Shown piece by piece: positions 1 to 5,923 of a DNA stretch of 6,361 nt. The notes under the pieces were generated by a model. It was not told the origin of the DNA and made no database searches. It was given only the letters and a program-made list of their open reading frames with translations. Source of the DNA: Oscillospiraceae bacterium (GTDB taxonomy: Bacteria; Bacillota; Clostridia; Oscillospirales; Ruminococcaceae); assembly GCA_016297165.1 (NCBI GenBank), contig JAEDHF010000104.1:1-6361 (forward strand), in the 5' to 3' direction. The position numbers were made by a program, and so were the translations under genes. The stretch's first letter is position 1, and each line of letters begins with the position of its first letter.

Positions 1-1
1 A

Positions 2-757
2 GGTACTCCGGTACTTGACCTCGTCTGGAACACTGTTATTATGTGGGTGATGGGCTTCATTCCCCAGCTCCTTATCTCCCTCCTCTTTGCATATTGGTTT
101 ACCAATAAGCGCCTGGATTTAAAGTGCACCGGCGTATTTAAGTCCATTATCTATATGCCGAACCTTATCATGGCTTCTGCTTTTGCTTTACTTATGTTCT
201 CACTCTTCTTAGGTGATAAGTCCGGTGCAGTAAACAGCATCCTTATGGGTCTCGGTATCACCAATGAATCGATTGACTTCTTCGCTTATACCTGGTCAAC
301 CCGCGGTATCGTTGCATTAATGAACTTCCTTATGTGGTTCGGTAATACAACCATCCTCCTTATGGCAGCTATGCTCGGCGTAGATGAATCCCTCGTTGAA
401 GCTGCTGACATCGATGGCTGTACACCCGGTCAGATTTTCAGACATGTTACTATTCCGCTTATCCGTCCTATTATGATTTACGTTTTCATCACTTCCTTAG
501 TAGGCGGTCTTCAGATGTTCGACGTGCCTCAGGTTCTTACAAGAGGCCAGGGTTCTCCTTTAGGTACAACCAAGACTCTTATCATGTACCTTAACGATAA
601 CCTTTACTCTAAGAACTTCGGTGCAGGTGGTGCAATTTCTGTAGTACTCTTTATCGTCTGCGCTGCGTTCAGCTTAGTAATCTATTACTTCTTCACCGAT
701 AGAACATTAGGCGGTGCCAAGTCCTATAGTGCCAAGAAGAAGAAAGCGAGGGCGTAA
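2..757 (+). CDS. Carbohydrate ABC transporter permease, MalF/UgpA type (5' end outside window)
   Basis: Inner-membrane subunit of an ABC importer of the CUT1 class (oligosaccharides, glycerol phosphate and similar solutes). The reading frame is open from base 2, and the residues before the first ATG at 41 (GTPVLDLVWNTVI) are typical of this family just ahead of a membrane helix. The true start is therefore upstream of the window and 251 codons are visible. Several hydrophobic segments are present. The cytoplasmic EAA loop that docks on the ATPase is clear at about 398-460: EAADIDG, then IPLIRP. The C-terminus is basic (KKKKARA). The stop lies 2 nt before the next permease, so the two are co-transcribed and probably translationally coupled as the membrane heterodimer. 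The substrate cannot be read from the sequence. Family assignment is firm. Confidence 0.93.
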   Translation, partial: GTPVLDLVWNTVIMWVMGFIPQLLISLLFAYWFTNKRLDLKCTGVFKSIIYMPNLIMASAFALLMFSLFLGDKSGAVNSILMGLGITNESIDFFAYTWSTRGIVALMNFLMWFGNTTILLMAAMLGVDESLVEAADIDGCTPGQIFRHVTIPLIRPIMIYVFITSLVGGLQMFDVPQVLTRGQGSPLGTTKTLIMYLNDNLYSKNFGAGGAISVVLFIVCAAFSLVIYYFFTDRTLGGAKSYSAKKKKARA

Positions 758-759
758 AA

Positions 760-1647
760 ATGGCAGATAAAAGATACGATTTAGTTGATGGAGTATATAA
801 CGAGCGTAAATTCTGGCTCAACTTCAGACGCGTTATTGCTTATGTTTGTCTGACTCTTATGTGCCTGCTCTGTCTATTCTTCTTCTACATAATGTTCATT
901 AACGCTACACGTTCACATTATGACATTATGAAGAGCGGCCTCTCTTTCTTACCCGGCGGCAGCCTTGTTGAAAACTTCAACGCTATCATCAACGACGGTA
1001 CTATTCCCCTCGGAAGGGGTCTTCTTAACTCCCTTATCGTTTCCGTTGGTACAGTATTATGTTCTGTATATTTCTCGGCAATGACAGCTTACGGTGTTCA
1101 CGTTTATGACTTCAAGGGAAGAAAGTTCGTATTCAACTTCATCCTTTTAGTTATGACGATTCATACACAGGTTACTGCATTAGGTTTCGTAAACTTAATG
1201 AACTCCTGGAATTTATCCAACAACTTCATTCCGCTTATTATTCCTGCAATCGCTTCTCCTACAGTATTCTTCTTCATGAAGCAGTACATGGACAGCTCGC
1301 TTCCTATTGATATCGTAGAAGCTGCAAGAATCGACGGCGCAAACGAATTCAGAACCTTCAACACAATAGTAATGCCTATCTTAAAGCCTGCTATGGCTGT
1401 ACAGGGTATCTTCTCCTTCGTAGCGTCCTGGAACAACTACTTTACTCCTAACCTTCTTATTACAAAAACTGAGTTAAAGACCTTACCTATCATGGTTTAT
1501 ATGTGGCGTTGTAAGGACTTCGCGTCCCTCAACTTCGGTCACGTTTACATGGTTATCTCAGTTTCAATTCTCCCTGTTATGATCGTTTACTTCTGCTTAT
1601 CCAAGTTTATCGTAGGCGGCGTAACACTGGGCGCTGTAAAGGGTTAA
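760..1647 (+). CDS. Carbohydrate ABC transporter permease, MalG/AraQ type
   Basis: Second membrane subunit of the same CUT1 sugar importer, partner of the preceding permease. It is 295 residues, the usual size for MalG-like proteins. A cytoplasmic N-terminus is followed by a hydrophobic helix at about residues 25-47, and later helices span about 90-110, 123-145, 155-173, 210-225 and 262-281. The ATPase-contact EAA loop is intact: EAARIDG at 187-193 followed by IVMPILKP at 203-210. The end, GGVTLGAVKG, is the characteristic MalG-family tail. The ATG at 760 is preceded by GAGGG at 748-752 with 7 nt spacing. It is the last gene of the operon, since a strong terminator follows. No ATPase gene follows, so the importer probably uses one encoded upstream of the window or a shared MsmX-type ATPase (inference). 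Confidence 0.95.
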   Translation: MADKRYDLVDGVYNERKFWLNFRRVIAYVCLTLMCLLCLFFFYIMFINATRSHYDIMKSGLSFLPGGSLVENFNAIINDGTIPLGRGLLNSLIVSVGTVLCSVYFSAMTAYGVHVYDFKGRKFVFNFILLVMTIHTQVTALGFVNLMNSWNLSNNFIPLIIPAIASPTVFFFMKQYMDSSLPIDIVEAARIDGANEFRTFNTIVMPILKPAMAVQGIFSFVASWNNYFTPNLLITKTELKTLPIMVYMWRCKDFASLNFGHVYMVISVSILPVMIVYFCLSKFIVGGVTLGAVKG

Positions 1648-1660
1648 TCCGATTTAACGT

Positions 1661-1693
1661 AAGGCAGTATCTTTTGATACTGCCTTATTTTTT
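1661..1693 (+). terminator. Intrinsic terminator after the sugar permease operon
   Basis: A perfect 11-bp inverted repeat (AAGGCAGTATC at 1661-1671 and GATACTGCCTT at 1676-1686) encloses a TTTT loop. It is followed by A and six T residues at 1688-1693. It starts 13 nt after the stop of the second permease, which fits rho-independent termination of the importer operon. Confidence 0.93.
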
Positions 1694-1703
1694 GCCTTTT
1701 TAC

Positions 1704-1732
1704 TTGCATTTTATGCAGATTTATGTTAGAAT
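1704..1732 (+). promoter_or_regulatory. Probable sigma-70/SigA promoter for the proline symporter unit
   Basis: TTGCAT (1704-1709) is separated by 17 nt from TAGAAT (1727-1732). A TG one base ahead of the -10 (1724-1725) makes it an extended -10 promoter. The -35 is weak (three of six consensus bases), while the -10 matches five of six. It sits just after the preceding terminator, with an expected transcription start near 1739 and a leader of about 34 nt. Confidence 0.65.
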
Positions 1733-1742
1733 GTTTCTATAC

Positions 1743-1754
1743 GGCTTTTCAGCC
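1743..1754 (+). other. Small hairpin near the predicted 5' end of the symporter mRNA
   Basis: GGCT and AGCC pair around a TTTC loop. The hairpin lies 3-5 nt after the predicted transcription start and just ahead of the ribosome binding site. A 5'-terminal stem of this kind could protect the mRNA end. It is only 4 bp, so it may be chance. Confidence 0.25.
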
Positions 1755-1756
1755 AT

Positions 1757-1772
1757 GAAAGGAAATTTTTTT
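1757..1772 (+). promoter_or_regulatory. Ribosome binding site that sets the symporter start at 1773
   Basis: GAAAGG (1757-1762) followed by an A/T-only spacer (AAATTTTTTT) places the GG pair 10 nt before ATG 1773. The in-frame ATG at 1755 overlaps this site and has no ribosome binding site of its own. The earlier in-frame ATG at 1674 lies in the terminator loop, upstream of the promoter. Confidence 0.7.
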
Positions 1773-3302
1773 ATGACGGAAAACAATATTTATACGTTGA
1801 TTGCCTTTGTTCTGTATTTTCTTGTAATACTGGGAATCGGCATCTATTCCTTCAGACGTTCAAAGAATGTAAGCGACTACTTCCTCGGAGGACGAAAGCT
1901 CGGTCCCTGGACAACCGCAATTTCTGCACAGGCCTCCGATATGAGTGGCTGGCTTCTTCTCGGACTTCCCGGCTCTATTTTTGTTTCGGGACTTACCGAA
2001 AGCTGGATTGCTATTGGTCTTTTCATCGGTACATATCTTAACTGGCGCTTTATCGCCGCAAGACTTCGCCGTATGTCCTCGGCGGCAGGGGATTCAATCA
2101 CTATCCCCGAGTATTTCCAGAAGCGCTTCAACAGCAAATCTCCTGTTGTCCGCTTTGTCTGCGCAGCTATAATTTTCGTATTTTTCCTTGTTTATACCGC
2201 TTCAGCCTTCAGCTCGGGAGCGAAGCTCTTTAACTTCGTTTTCGGCGTTGATTATGTAATAGCCCTAACTATAGGAACTGTTCTTATTATCGCCTATACC
2301 TTCCTTGGCGGCTTCCTTGCGGTATGCTGGACCGACCTCATTCAGGGTATCCTTATGTTCGCTGCCCTTGTGGTTGTTCCGATTATCTGCGTAATAAATA
2401 CACCCGATTTTTCGGCGGTTACCTTCCCCTCGGAGAGCTATTTCAGTATGTTTGAAGCCGCTGACGGCGGTTTCGCTTGGCAGACTATCCTTTCCGGTCT
2501 TGCCTGGGGTCTTGGCTATTTCGGAATGCCCCATATCCTCGTAAGATTTATGGGCATCAAGAGCGCCGATATGATTAAAAAGTCCCGTATTATCGCTATT
2601 GTATGGGTATTTGTTACTCTCGGTGCCGCTGTATTTGTCGGTGTTGCAGGTTACGCTTATCTCCATACACCCGGTAATGAGGCGCTTCTCACAAGCTTCG
2701 AAGCTCTCGGCGACAGCGAGAAAATCTTTATGTTCCTCTCCTCATCTCTTCTCCCCGCAATTCTTGCAGGCGTAATTCTCTGCGCTATTCTTGCTGCGAT
2801 TATGAGCACGGCCGATTCACAGCTTCTCGTTACCGCCTCCGCAGTCACCAACGATATTTTCAAGCTTTTCAACAAAAAGGCAAGCGATAAGGTTCTTATC
2901 TGGATTTCCAGAGGTACGGTTATCGTTATTGCAGTTATCGCCTACGTTCTCGCTCTCGACCCCGGAAGCTCGGTTATGGGACTTGTATCCTACGCCTGGG
3001 CAGGTCTTGGCGCTGCCTTCGGTCCTGCAATAATACTTTCCCTTTTCTGGAAGAGAATGACAATTCAGGGCGCCGTGGCAGGAATGGTGGCAGGCGGCGG
3101 CTCCGTAATCCTCTGGGAGCTTCTTTTCAGCGGTAAGGGCGCTCTCATCGCAAACACAGGCGTTTACTCTCTTCTTCCTGCATTTATTATCGCTTTTATC
3201 GCAGTAATGGCAGGTTCTCTCGCAACCAAGAAGCCCGAGGGCGTTGATGAAATTTTCGAACGTGCAGCGGCTTCTAAGATTCCCGAAAAGGATCCTGCAT
3301 AA
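1773..3302 (+). CDS. putP: Na+/proline symporter (SSS family, PutP type)
   Basis: Imports proline with sodium across the cytoplasmic membrane, for nutrition or osmoprotection. From ATG 1773 the protein is 509 residues, close to E. coli PutP (about 500). The frame stays open back to 1674, but that start lies in a terminator loop. Residues 36-46 (YFLGGRKLGPW) and 54-60 (ASDMSGW) match the PutP first-helix region, where A54, D56, M57 and S58 correspond to Na+/substrate residues. Residues 76-83 (ESWIAIGL), 182-188 (LAVCWTD), 244-256 (AWGLGYFGMPHIL), 341-346 (AAIMST, including the S345-T346 Na2-site pair) and 404-417 (LVSYAWAGLGAAFG) are also family hallmarks. About 13 helices are expected. After the last helix there is only a short hydrophilic tail. 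The dCMP deaminase follows after 14 nt. Proline is the most likely substrate given the closeness to PutP; other SSS substrates are less likely. Confidence 0.93.
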   Translation: MTENNIYTLIAFVLYFLVILGIGIYSFRRSKNVSDYFLGGRKLGPWTTAISAQASDMSGWLLLGLPGSIFVSGLTESWIAIGLFIGTYLNWRFIAARLRRMSSAAGDSITIPEYFQKRFNSKSPVVRFVCAAIIFVFFLVYTASAFSSGAKLFNFVFGVDYVIALTIGTVLIIAYTFLGGFLAVCWTDLIQGILMFAALVVVPIICVINTPDFSAVTFPSESYFSMFEAADGGFAWQTILSGLAWGLGYFGMPHILVRFMGIKSADMIKKSRIIAIVWVFVTLGAAVFVGVAGYAYLHTPGNEALLTSFEALGDSEKIFMFLSSSLLPAILAGVILCAILAAIMSTADSQLLVTASAVTNDIFKLFNKKASDKVLIWISRGTVIVIAVIAYVLALDPGSSVMGLVSYAWAGLGAAFGPAIILSLFWKRMTIQGAVAGMVAGGGSVILWELLFSGKGALIANTGVYSLLPAFIIAFIAVMAGSLATKKPEGVDEIFERAAASKIPEKDPA

Positions 3303-3316
3303 TAAGGAGACGGCTT

Positions 3317-3796
3317 ATGAAGCGTGACGATTACATTTCCTGGGACGAATACTTTATGGGTATAGCCCTTTTTTCCGCCCAGCGCAGTAAGGACAATTCC
3401 ACACAGGTGGGCGCCTGTATAGTAAATTCCGACAGAAAGATTGTTTCTGTGGGCTATAACGGTATGCCTACGGGCTGTCTTGACGACGATATGCCCTGGG
3501 ACAGAACGGGAGATTTTCTTAATACGAAGTATCCCTTTGTCTGCCACGCTGAGCTTAACGCAATTTTAAACAGCAACATTCAGGGCGTAAACGGCGCAAC
3601 CCTTTATGTAACCCTCTTTCCCTGTAACGAGTGCGCTAAGGCAATCATCCAGTGCGGAATTAAGCGAGTCGTTTATCTCGATAATAAGTATGCCGATACC
3701 GACGGAGTAAAGGCGTCCGCTATGATGTTCGAGAAATGCGGCATAAAGGTTGACCGCTACGAGCCCTCGGGCAGAGAGGTTATCCTTAAGTTATAA
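3317..3796 (+). CDS. comEB: dCMP deaminase, ComEB-like
   Basis: Zinc-dependent cytosolic enzyme that converts dCMP to dUMP, feeding thymidylate synthesis. The 159 residues carry the full deaminase signature: HAE at 77-79 (zinc-ligand His77, proton-shuttling Glu79) and PCNEC at 102-106 (zinc-ligand Cys103 and Cys106). Upstream are VGACIV at 31-36 and GYNGMPTGC at 46-54, the nucleotide-contact segment typical of dCMP deaminases rather than cytosine or tRNA-adenosine deaminases. It is shorter than B. subtilis ComEB (about 190), lacking mainly C-terminal sequence, but the catalytic core is complete. An AAGGAGA site (3304-3310) lies 6 nt before the ATG. It starts 14 nt after putP and probably shares its transcript. 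There is no evident functional link to proline uptake. Two stop codons stand in tandem. The symbol follows family naming; a role in competence is not implied. Confidence 0.92.
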   Translation: MKRDDYISWDEYFMGIALFSAQRSKDNSTQVGACIVNSDRKIVSVGYNGMPTGCLDDDMPWDRTGDFLNTKYPFVCHAELNAILNSNIQGVNGATLYVTLFPCNECAKAIIQCGIKRVVYLDNKYADTDGVKASAMMFEKCGIKVDRYEPSGREVILKL

Positions 3797-3797
3797 T

Positions 3798-3837
3798 AAA
3801 AAACCGCAACAGCTTTGAAAGCTGCTGCGGTATTTTT
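3798..3837. terminator. Bidirectional intrinsic terminator between convergent operons
   Basis: A 14-bp inverted repeat with one mismatch (arms 3803-3816 and 3818-3831) is flanked by TATTTTT on the right. On the left, six A residues (3798-3803) read as a T-tract on the minus strand. It lies 2 nt after the deaminase stop and just beyond the minus-strand permease stop at 3843. It can therefore terminate both the putP-deaminase transcript and the opposing exporter transcript. Confidence 0.92.
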
Positions 3838-3842
3838 ATGCC

Positions 3843-4595
3843 TTAAAATCTAATCTTTTTCTTGAAAAGTATTACTGCAAAAAGGGTTACGATAACTGCC
3901 CAGATAAGAACAATTCCCGATTCGGTAAAGCCTCCGGCAATATCGCCGCCAAGGATAAGCCTTGCGGATTTAACACAGTGATAGAATGGGAGAGCGTTGC
4001 ATATATCATATATTGTACCGCCGATATTTTCAACATCCATCCAGATACCGCCCATCATACCCGAAAGGCAGATTATTACCGAGCAAAGTCCGGGAGCGGC
4101 GTTTTTATTGAATGCGGTTCCGAAAAGAATTCCGAAGGAAACAAACATTATAATTGCAGGAAGAGCAGCTATGATAGATAAAAGCATCATAGGGATATCA
4201 AGGCTTTTTCCCAGCACCAGTGCCATAATCAGCGACGCAGTCATATTGACCAGGGACTGTAGTACTGCCAGTAAAATAAGGGGCAGGATATATCCGGTTA
4301 TGTAGTTTACGGGCTTAAGAGGGGAAGTAAAAACACGGAGCAGGAAGGCTTCGCTTCTGTCTCCCGAAACGAGGAGTGCCGCAAAAAGCATCACGAAGGT
4401 AAAGCCGAAAACCATAATTCCCGGCGAAAGGCTTTCGATAGAGAAAACCGTCATATTCGCCTCGGGGGGAATACTGTTGTTGATTACGGACATAAGCGCC
4501 AGCATAACGATAGGAAAACCTACGCAGAAAATCCAGCTTATAGGGTCACGAAGGATTTCCTTTATATTTCTTGAAGCAAAAGTCAGAGCTTTCAT
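3843..4595 (-). CDS. ABC-2 type exporter permease
   Basis: Membrane subunit of an ABC exporter, expected to work with the ATPase encoded directly upstream in the operon. It is 250 residues, the usual length for DrrB/NodJ-like ABC-2 permeases. An amphipathic N-terminus (MKALTFASRNIKEILRDP) precedes about six hydrophobic segments near residues 20-38, 57-78, 103-125, 136-160, 167-187 and 228-245. The ABC-2 family's conserved cytoplasmic stretch appears as RSEAFLLRVFTSPLKPVNY at 80-98. The protein ends in a basic tail (KKKIRF). The start has a strong AAAGGAGA site (4602-4609) and the gap to the ATPase stop is 16 nt. The substrate is unknown: drugs, peptides, lipids and polysaccharides are all exported by this superfamily. 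Only one permease gene is seen, so a homodimer is likely (inference). Confidence 0.9.
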   Translation of the reverse strand: MKALTFASRNIKEILRDPISWIFCVGFPIVMLALMSVINNSIPPEANMTVFSIESLSPGIMVFGFTFVMLFAALLVSGDRSEAFLLRVFTSPLKPVNYITGYILPLILLAVLQSLVNMTASLIMALVLGKSLDIPMMLLSIIAALPAIIMFVSFGILFGTAFNKNAAPGLCSVIICLSGMMGGIWMDVENIGGTIYDICNALPFYHCVKSARLILGGDIAGGFTESGIVLIWAVIVTLFAVILFKKKIRF

Positions 4596-4611
4596 TTTTA
4601 TTCTCCTTTAC

Positions 4612-5328
4612 TTATTCAGATATTTTAAGGAAGATTTCTTCGAGCTTTTCTTCCCCTGTGAGCTGCTGTAATTCGGAGAGCGTTCCGATAGCCTTAAGAT
4701 TTCCCTCTTTTACTACAGCGATTCTGTCGGCTAAATGTTCGCTTTCCTCGAGATAATGAGTCGTAATAATAATACTCATCTTTCCCTTAAGGCTTTCGAT
4801 AATCTTCCAAAGGTCACGTCTCGCCATAACGTCAAGACCGAGAGTAGGCTCGTCAAGGAACAAAAGCTTCGGCTCCGTAATAATCGCCATAGCTATGCTA
4901 AGACGCTTCTGCCAGCCGCCCGAAAGCTTTCCTGCCATTTGTCCGCGGACGTCGGAAAGGGAAAACTGTCCGATTATTTCTTCCACATTCTTATTCGTCT
5001 TTTCCTTATCCATTCCGTAAATTCCGCACATAAAGCGGAGATTTTCCTCAACGGTAAGCTTTTTTGCGAAGGAGTTCTCCTGGGGCGAAATACCGATAAG
5101 CTCCTTAACCTTTTCCGGCTCCTTAACTATACTCTTTCCGAAAACGAGAGCGTCGCCCTTCGTGGGCTTAGTAAGGCAGGACAGCATTTTCAGTATGGTA
5201 GTCTTGCCTGCGCCGTTCATACCGAGAAGGGCGAAAACCTCGCCGTCCTTAATGGTGAAGGAAACGTCCTTAACGGCAGTAATATTCTTGTACTCTTTTC
5301 TTAACGAAATAAGCTCTGCTGCATTCAT
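4612..5328 (-). CDS. ABC exporter ATP-binding protein
   Basis: Cytosolic ATPase that powers the ABC-2 permease encoded next. The 238 residues contain every element of an active ABC domain: Walker A GMNGAGKTT (36-44), Q-loop Gln83 (SPQEN), signature LSGGWQKR (135-142), Walker B LLFLDEPT (155-162) with catalytic Glu160, D-loop LGLD (163-166) and switch His191 (TTHYLEE). Trp in the fifth signature position is common among ABC-2 ATPases and should not impair activity. The DrrA/CcmA-type short domain lacks the long C-terminal extension of some relatives. It starts 1 nt after the regulator's stop. Its AAGGAGA site (5335-5341) lies inside the last codons of the regulator gene, so translation of the two is probably coupled. 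The substrate is not predictable. Confidence 0.95.
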   Translation of the reverse strand: MNAAELISLRKEYKNITAVKDVSFTIKDGEVFALLGMNGAGKTTILKMLSCLTKPTKGDALVFGKSIVKEPEKVKELIGISPQENSFAKKLTVEENLRFMCGIYGMDKEKTNKNVEEIIGQFSLSDVRGQMAGKLSGGWQKRLSIAMAIITEPKLLFLDEPTLGLDVMARRDLWKIIESLKGKMSIIITTHYLEESEHLADRIAVVKEGNLKAIGTLSELQQLTGEEKLEEIFLKISE

Positions 5329-5329
5329 A

Positions 5330-5761
5330 TTATTTCTCCTTATCTGTTTCCTTAATTATTTTCATTATTTCGGCAGTAGCCGCTAAAAAGCTGTTAAGCT
5401 TCACCATGGCAAGCCCCTGCGCCTCGTCGCCCATTAAAAGGAGCTTATCCCCCGTCTTAAGCCCGAAAATTTCCATGGCTTTTTCGGGAATAACTATCCG
5501 TCCCTTTTCGTCGATTTTAACTACCCCGAAAATATGCTTTCCCTTAGGGGCAGTATCCTTATCGTTCTTGGCATACAGCACAAGGTCGTCGATAGTGACC
5601 TGATAAAGCTTGGAGAGCAATATGCAGCTATCAATATCGGGGAGAGCGTCACCTGTTTCCCATTTTGCTACCGTTTGTCTTGAAACGTTGAGATGCTCGG
5701 CAACCTGCTCCTGTGTAAGCTTAGCGTTTTTTCTCAGTTTTTTCAGATTTGATGTATTCAT
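5330..5761 (-). CDS. Transcriptional regulator with XRE helix-turn-helix and AbrB/SpoVT domains
   Basis: Likely DNA-binding regulator of the ABC exporter operon it heads. Residues 5-60 form an XRE/Cro-type helix-turn-helix, with LTQEQVAEHL followed by the recognition segment NVSRQTVAKWE (25-35). After a short linker, residues 77-121 form an AbrB/MazE/SpoVT swapped-hairpin domain (VVKIDEKGRIVIP, then FGLKTGDKLLLM). A charged, possibly helical tail completes the 143 residues. Two DNA-binding modules in one small protein suggest a dimer reading a bipartite site. A matching inverted repeat surrounds its own promoter. Stand-alone XRE proteins with this AbrB add-on are known in Clostridia, often beside ABC genes. 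The start at 5761 has GAAAGGG (5769-5775) at 7 nt spacing. The inducing signal is unknown, and autoregulation is inference from the site layout. Confidence 0.9.
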   Translation of the reverse strand: MNTSNLKKLRKNAKLTQEQVAEHLNVSRQTVAKWETGDALPDIDSCILLSKLYQVTIDDLVLYAKNDKDTAPKGKHIFGVVKIDEKGRIVIPEKAMEIFGLKTGDKLLLMGDEAQGLAMVKLNSFLAATAEIMKIIKETDKEK

Positions 5762-5778
5762 ATAACCGCCCTTTCTTT

Positions 5779-5812
5779 ACTGACATAAGTATAACACAGA
5801 AAATATGTTAGT
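5779..5812. promoter_or_regulatory. Inverted repeat around the regulator promoter, candidate operator
   Basis: ACTGACATA (5779-5787) and TATGTTAGT (5804-5812) are inverted copies matching at 8 of 9 positions, with 16 nt between them. One arm abuts the -10 and covers the predicted transcription start; the other overlaps the last bases of the -35. A dimer bound here would block polymerase. Arm centres are 25 bp apart. The natural candidate ligand is the XRE-AbrB protein encoded immediately downstream (inference). Confidence 0.55.
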
Positions 5813-5816
5813 TCAA
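5788..5816 (-). promoter_or_regulatory. Promoter of the regulator-ABC exporter operon
   Basis: Read on the minus strand: TTGAAC (5816-5811), a 17-nt spacer, then TATACT (5793-5788). A TG one base upstream of the -10 makes it an extended -10 promoter. The -35 matches four of six and the -10 five of six consensus bases. The start site should be near 5781, giving a leader of about 20 nt that contains little besides the ribosome binding site. AT-rich sequence upstream (5817-5837) could act as an UP element. Confidence 0.78.
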
Positions 5817-5837
5817 GCATTTGTTTTTTACATAAAA

Positions 5838-5855
5838 TGTTAAGCTCTGTTAACA
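5838..5855. repeat. Paired TGTTAA motifs upstream of the regulator promoter
   Basis: TGTTAA occurs at 5838-5843 and again at 5848-5853, exactly one helical turn (10 bp) apart. The second copy is part of the 8-bp palindrome TGTTAACA (5848-5855). The pair lies about 57-74 bp upstream of the predicted start of the regulator transcript, a usual place for an activator site. It may equally be chance in AT-rich intergenic DNA. Confidence 0.3.
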
Positions 5856-5888
5856 AAATTGCAGGGAGCCCGATAAAGAGCTTCCTGC
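5856..5888 (-). terminator. Probable intrinsic terminator after the TM1266-family gene
   Basis: On the minus strand, GCAGGAAGC (5888-5880) and GCTCCCTGC (5869-5861) pair over 9 bp with one A-C mismatch and a 10-nt loop. AATTTTG (5860-5854) follows. It starts 25 nt after the stop codon at 5913-5915 and upstream of the regulator promoter, so it should insulate the two minus-strand units. The T-tract is short, so efficiency is uncertain. Confidence 0.6.
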
Positions 5889-5889
5889 A

Positions 5890-5923
5890 TTAAAGGCTTT
5901 AACAGGCGGATTTTAAGCCTGTT
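5890..5923 (-). other. Second hairpin region overlapping the 3' end of the TM1266-family gene
   Basis: AACAGGC (5901-5907) and GCCTGTT (5917-5923) form a perfect 7-bp inverted repeat whose loop contains the gene's stop codon. AGGCTT (5894-5899) and AAGCCT (5915-5920) form an alternative 6-bp pairing that excludes the first. TTAAAG-G-CTTTAA (5890-5902) is a further small palindrome. No T-tract follows directly, so this is probably an mRNA 3'-end structure rather than the terminator itself. Confidence 0.35.

Noticed and set aside
1674..1772. Upstream in-frame extension of the proline symporter with starts at 1674 and 1755
   Set aside because: The 1674 start is in the loop of the preceding terminator and upstream of the promoter; the 1755 start overlaps the ribosome binding site serving 1773. 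PutP proteins do not carry this N-terminal segment.
2265..2666. 133-codon minus-strand frame inside the symporter gene
   Set aside because: Polar, low-similarity translation lying fully antisense to conserved PutP motifs; no independent support.
3164..3547. 127-codon minus-strand frame across the symporter/deaminase junction
   Set aside because: It overlaps two well-supported genes on the opposite strand and shows no family features.
4906..4926. Tryptophan in the ABC signature (LSGGW) as a possibly defective motif
   Set aside because: LSGGW variants are frequent in functional ABC-2 ATPases, and all other catalytic residues are present.
4735..5304. 189-codon open frame on the + strand opposite the ABC ATPase
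   Set aside because: It is antisense to a gene with all ABC motifs, has no recognisable domain, and has no ribosome binding site; it is a codon-bias shadow.
5762..5912. Riboswitch or small RNA in the intergenic region before the regulator
   Set aside because: The predicted leader is only about 20 nt and the remaining bases are explained by a terminator, an AT-rich upstream region and the promoter; no aptamer-like structure is seen.
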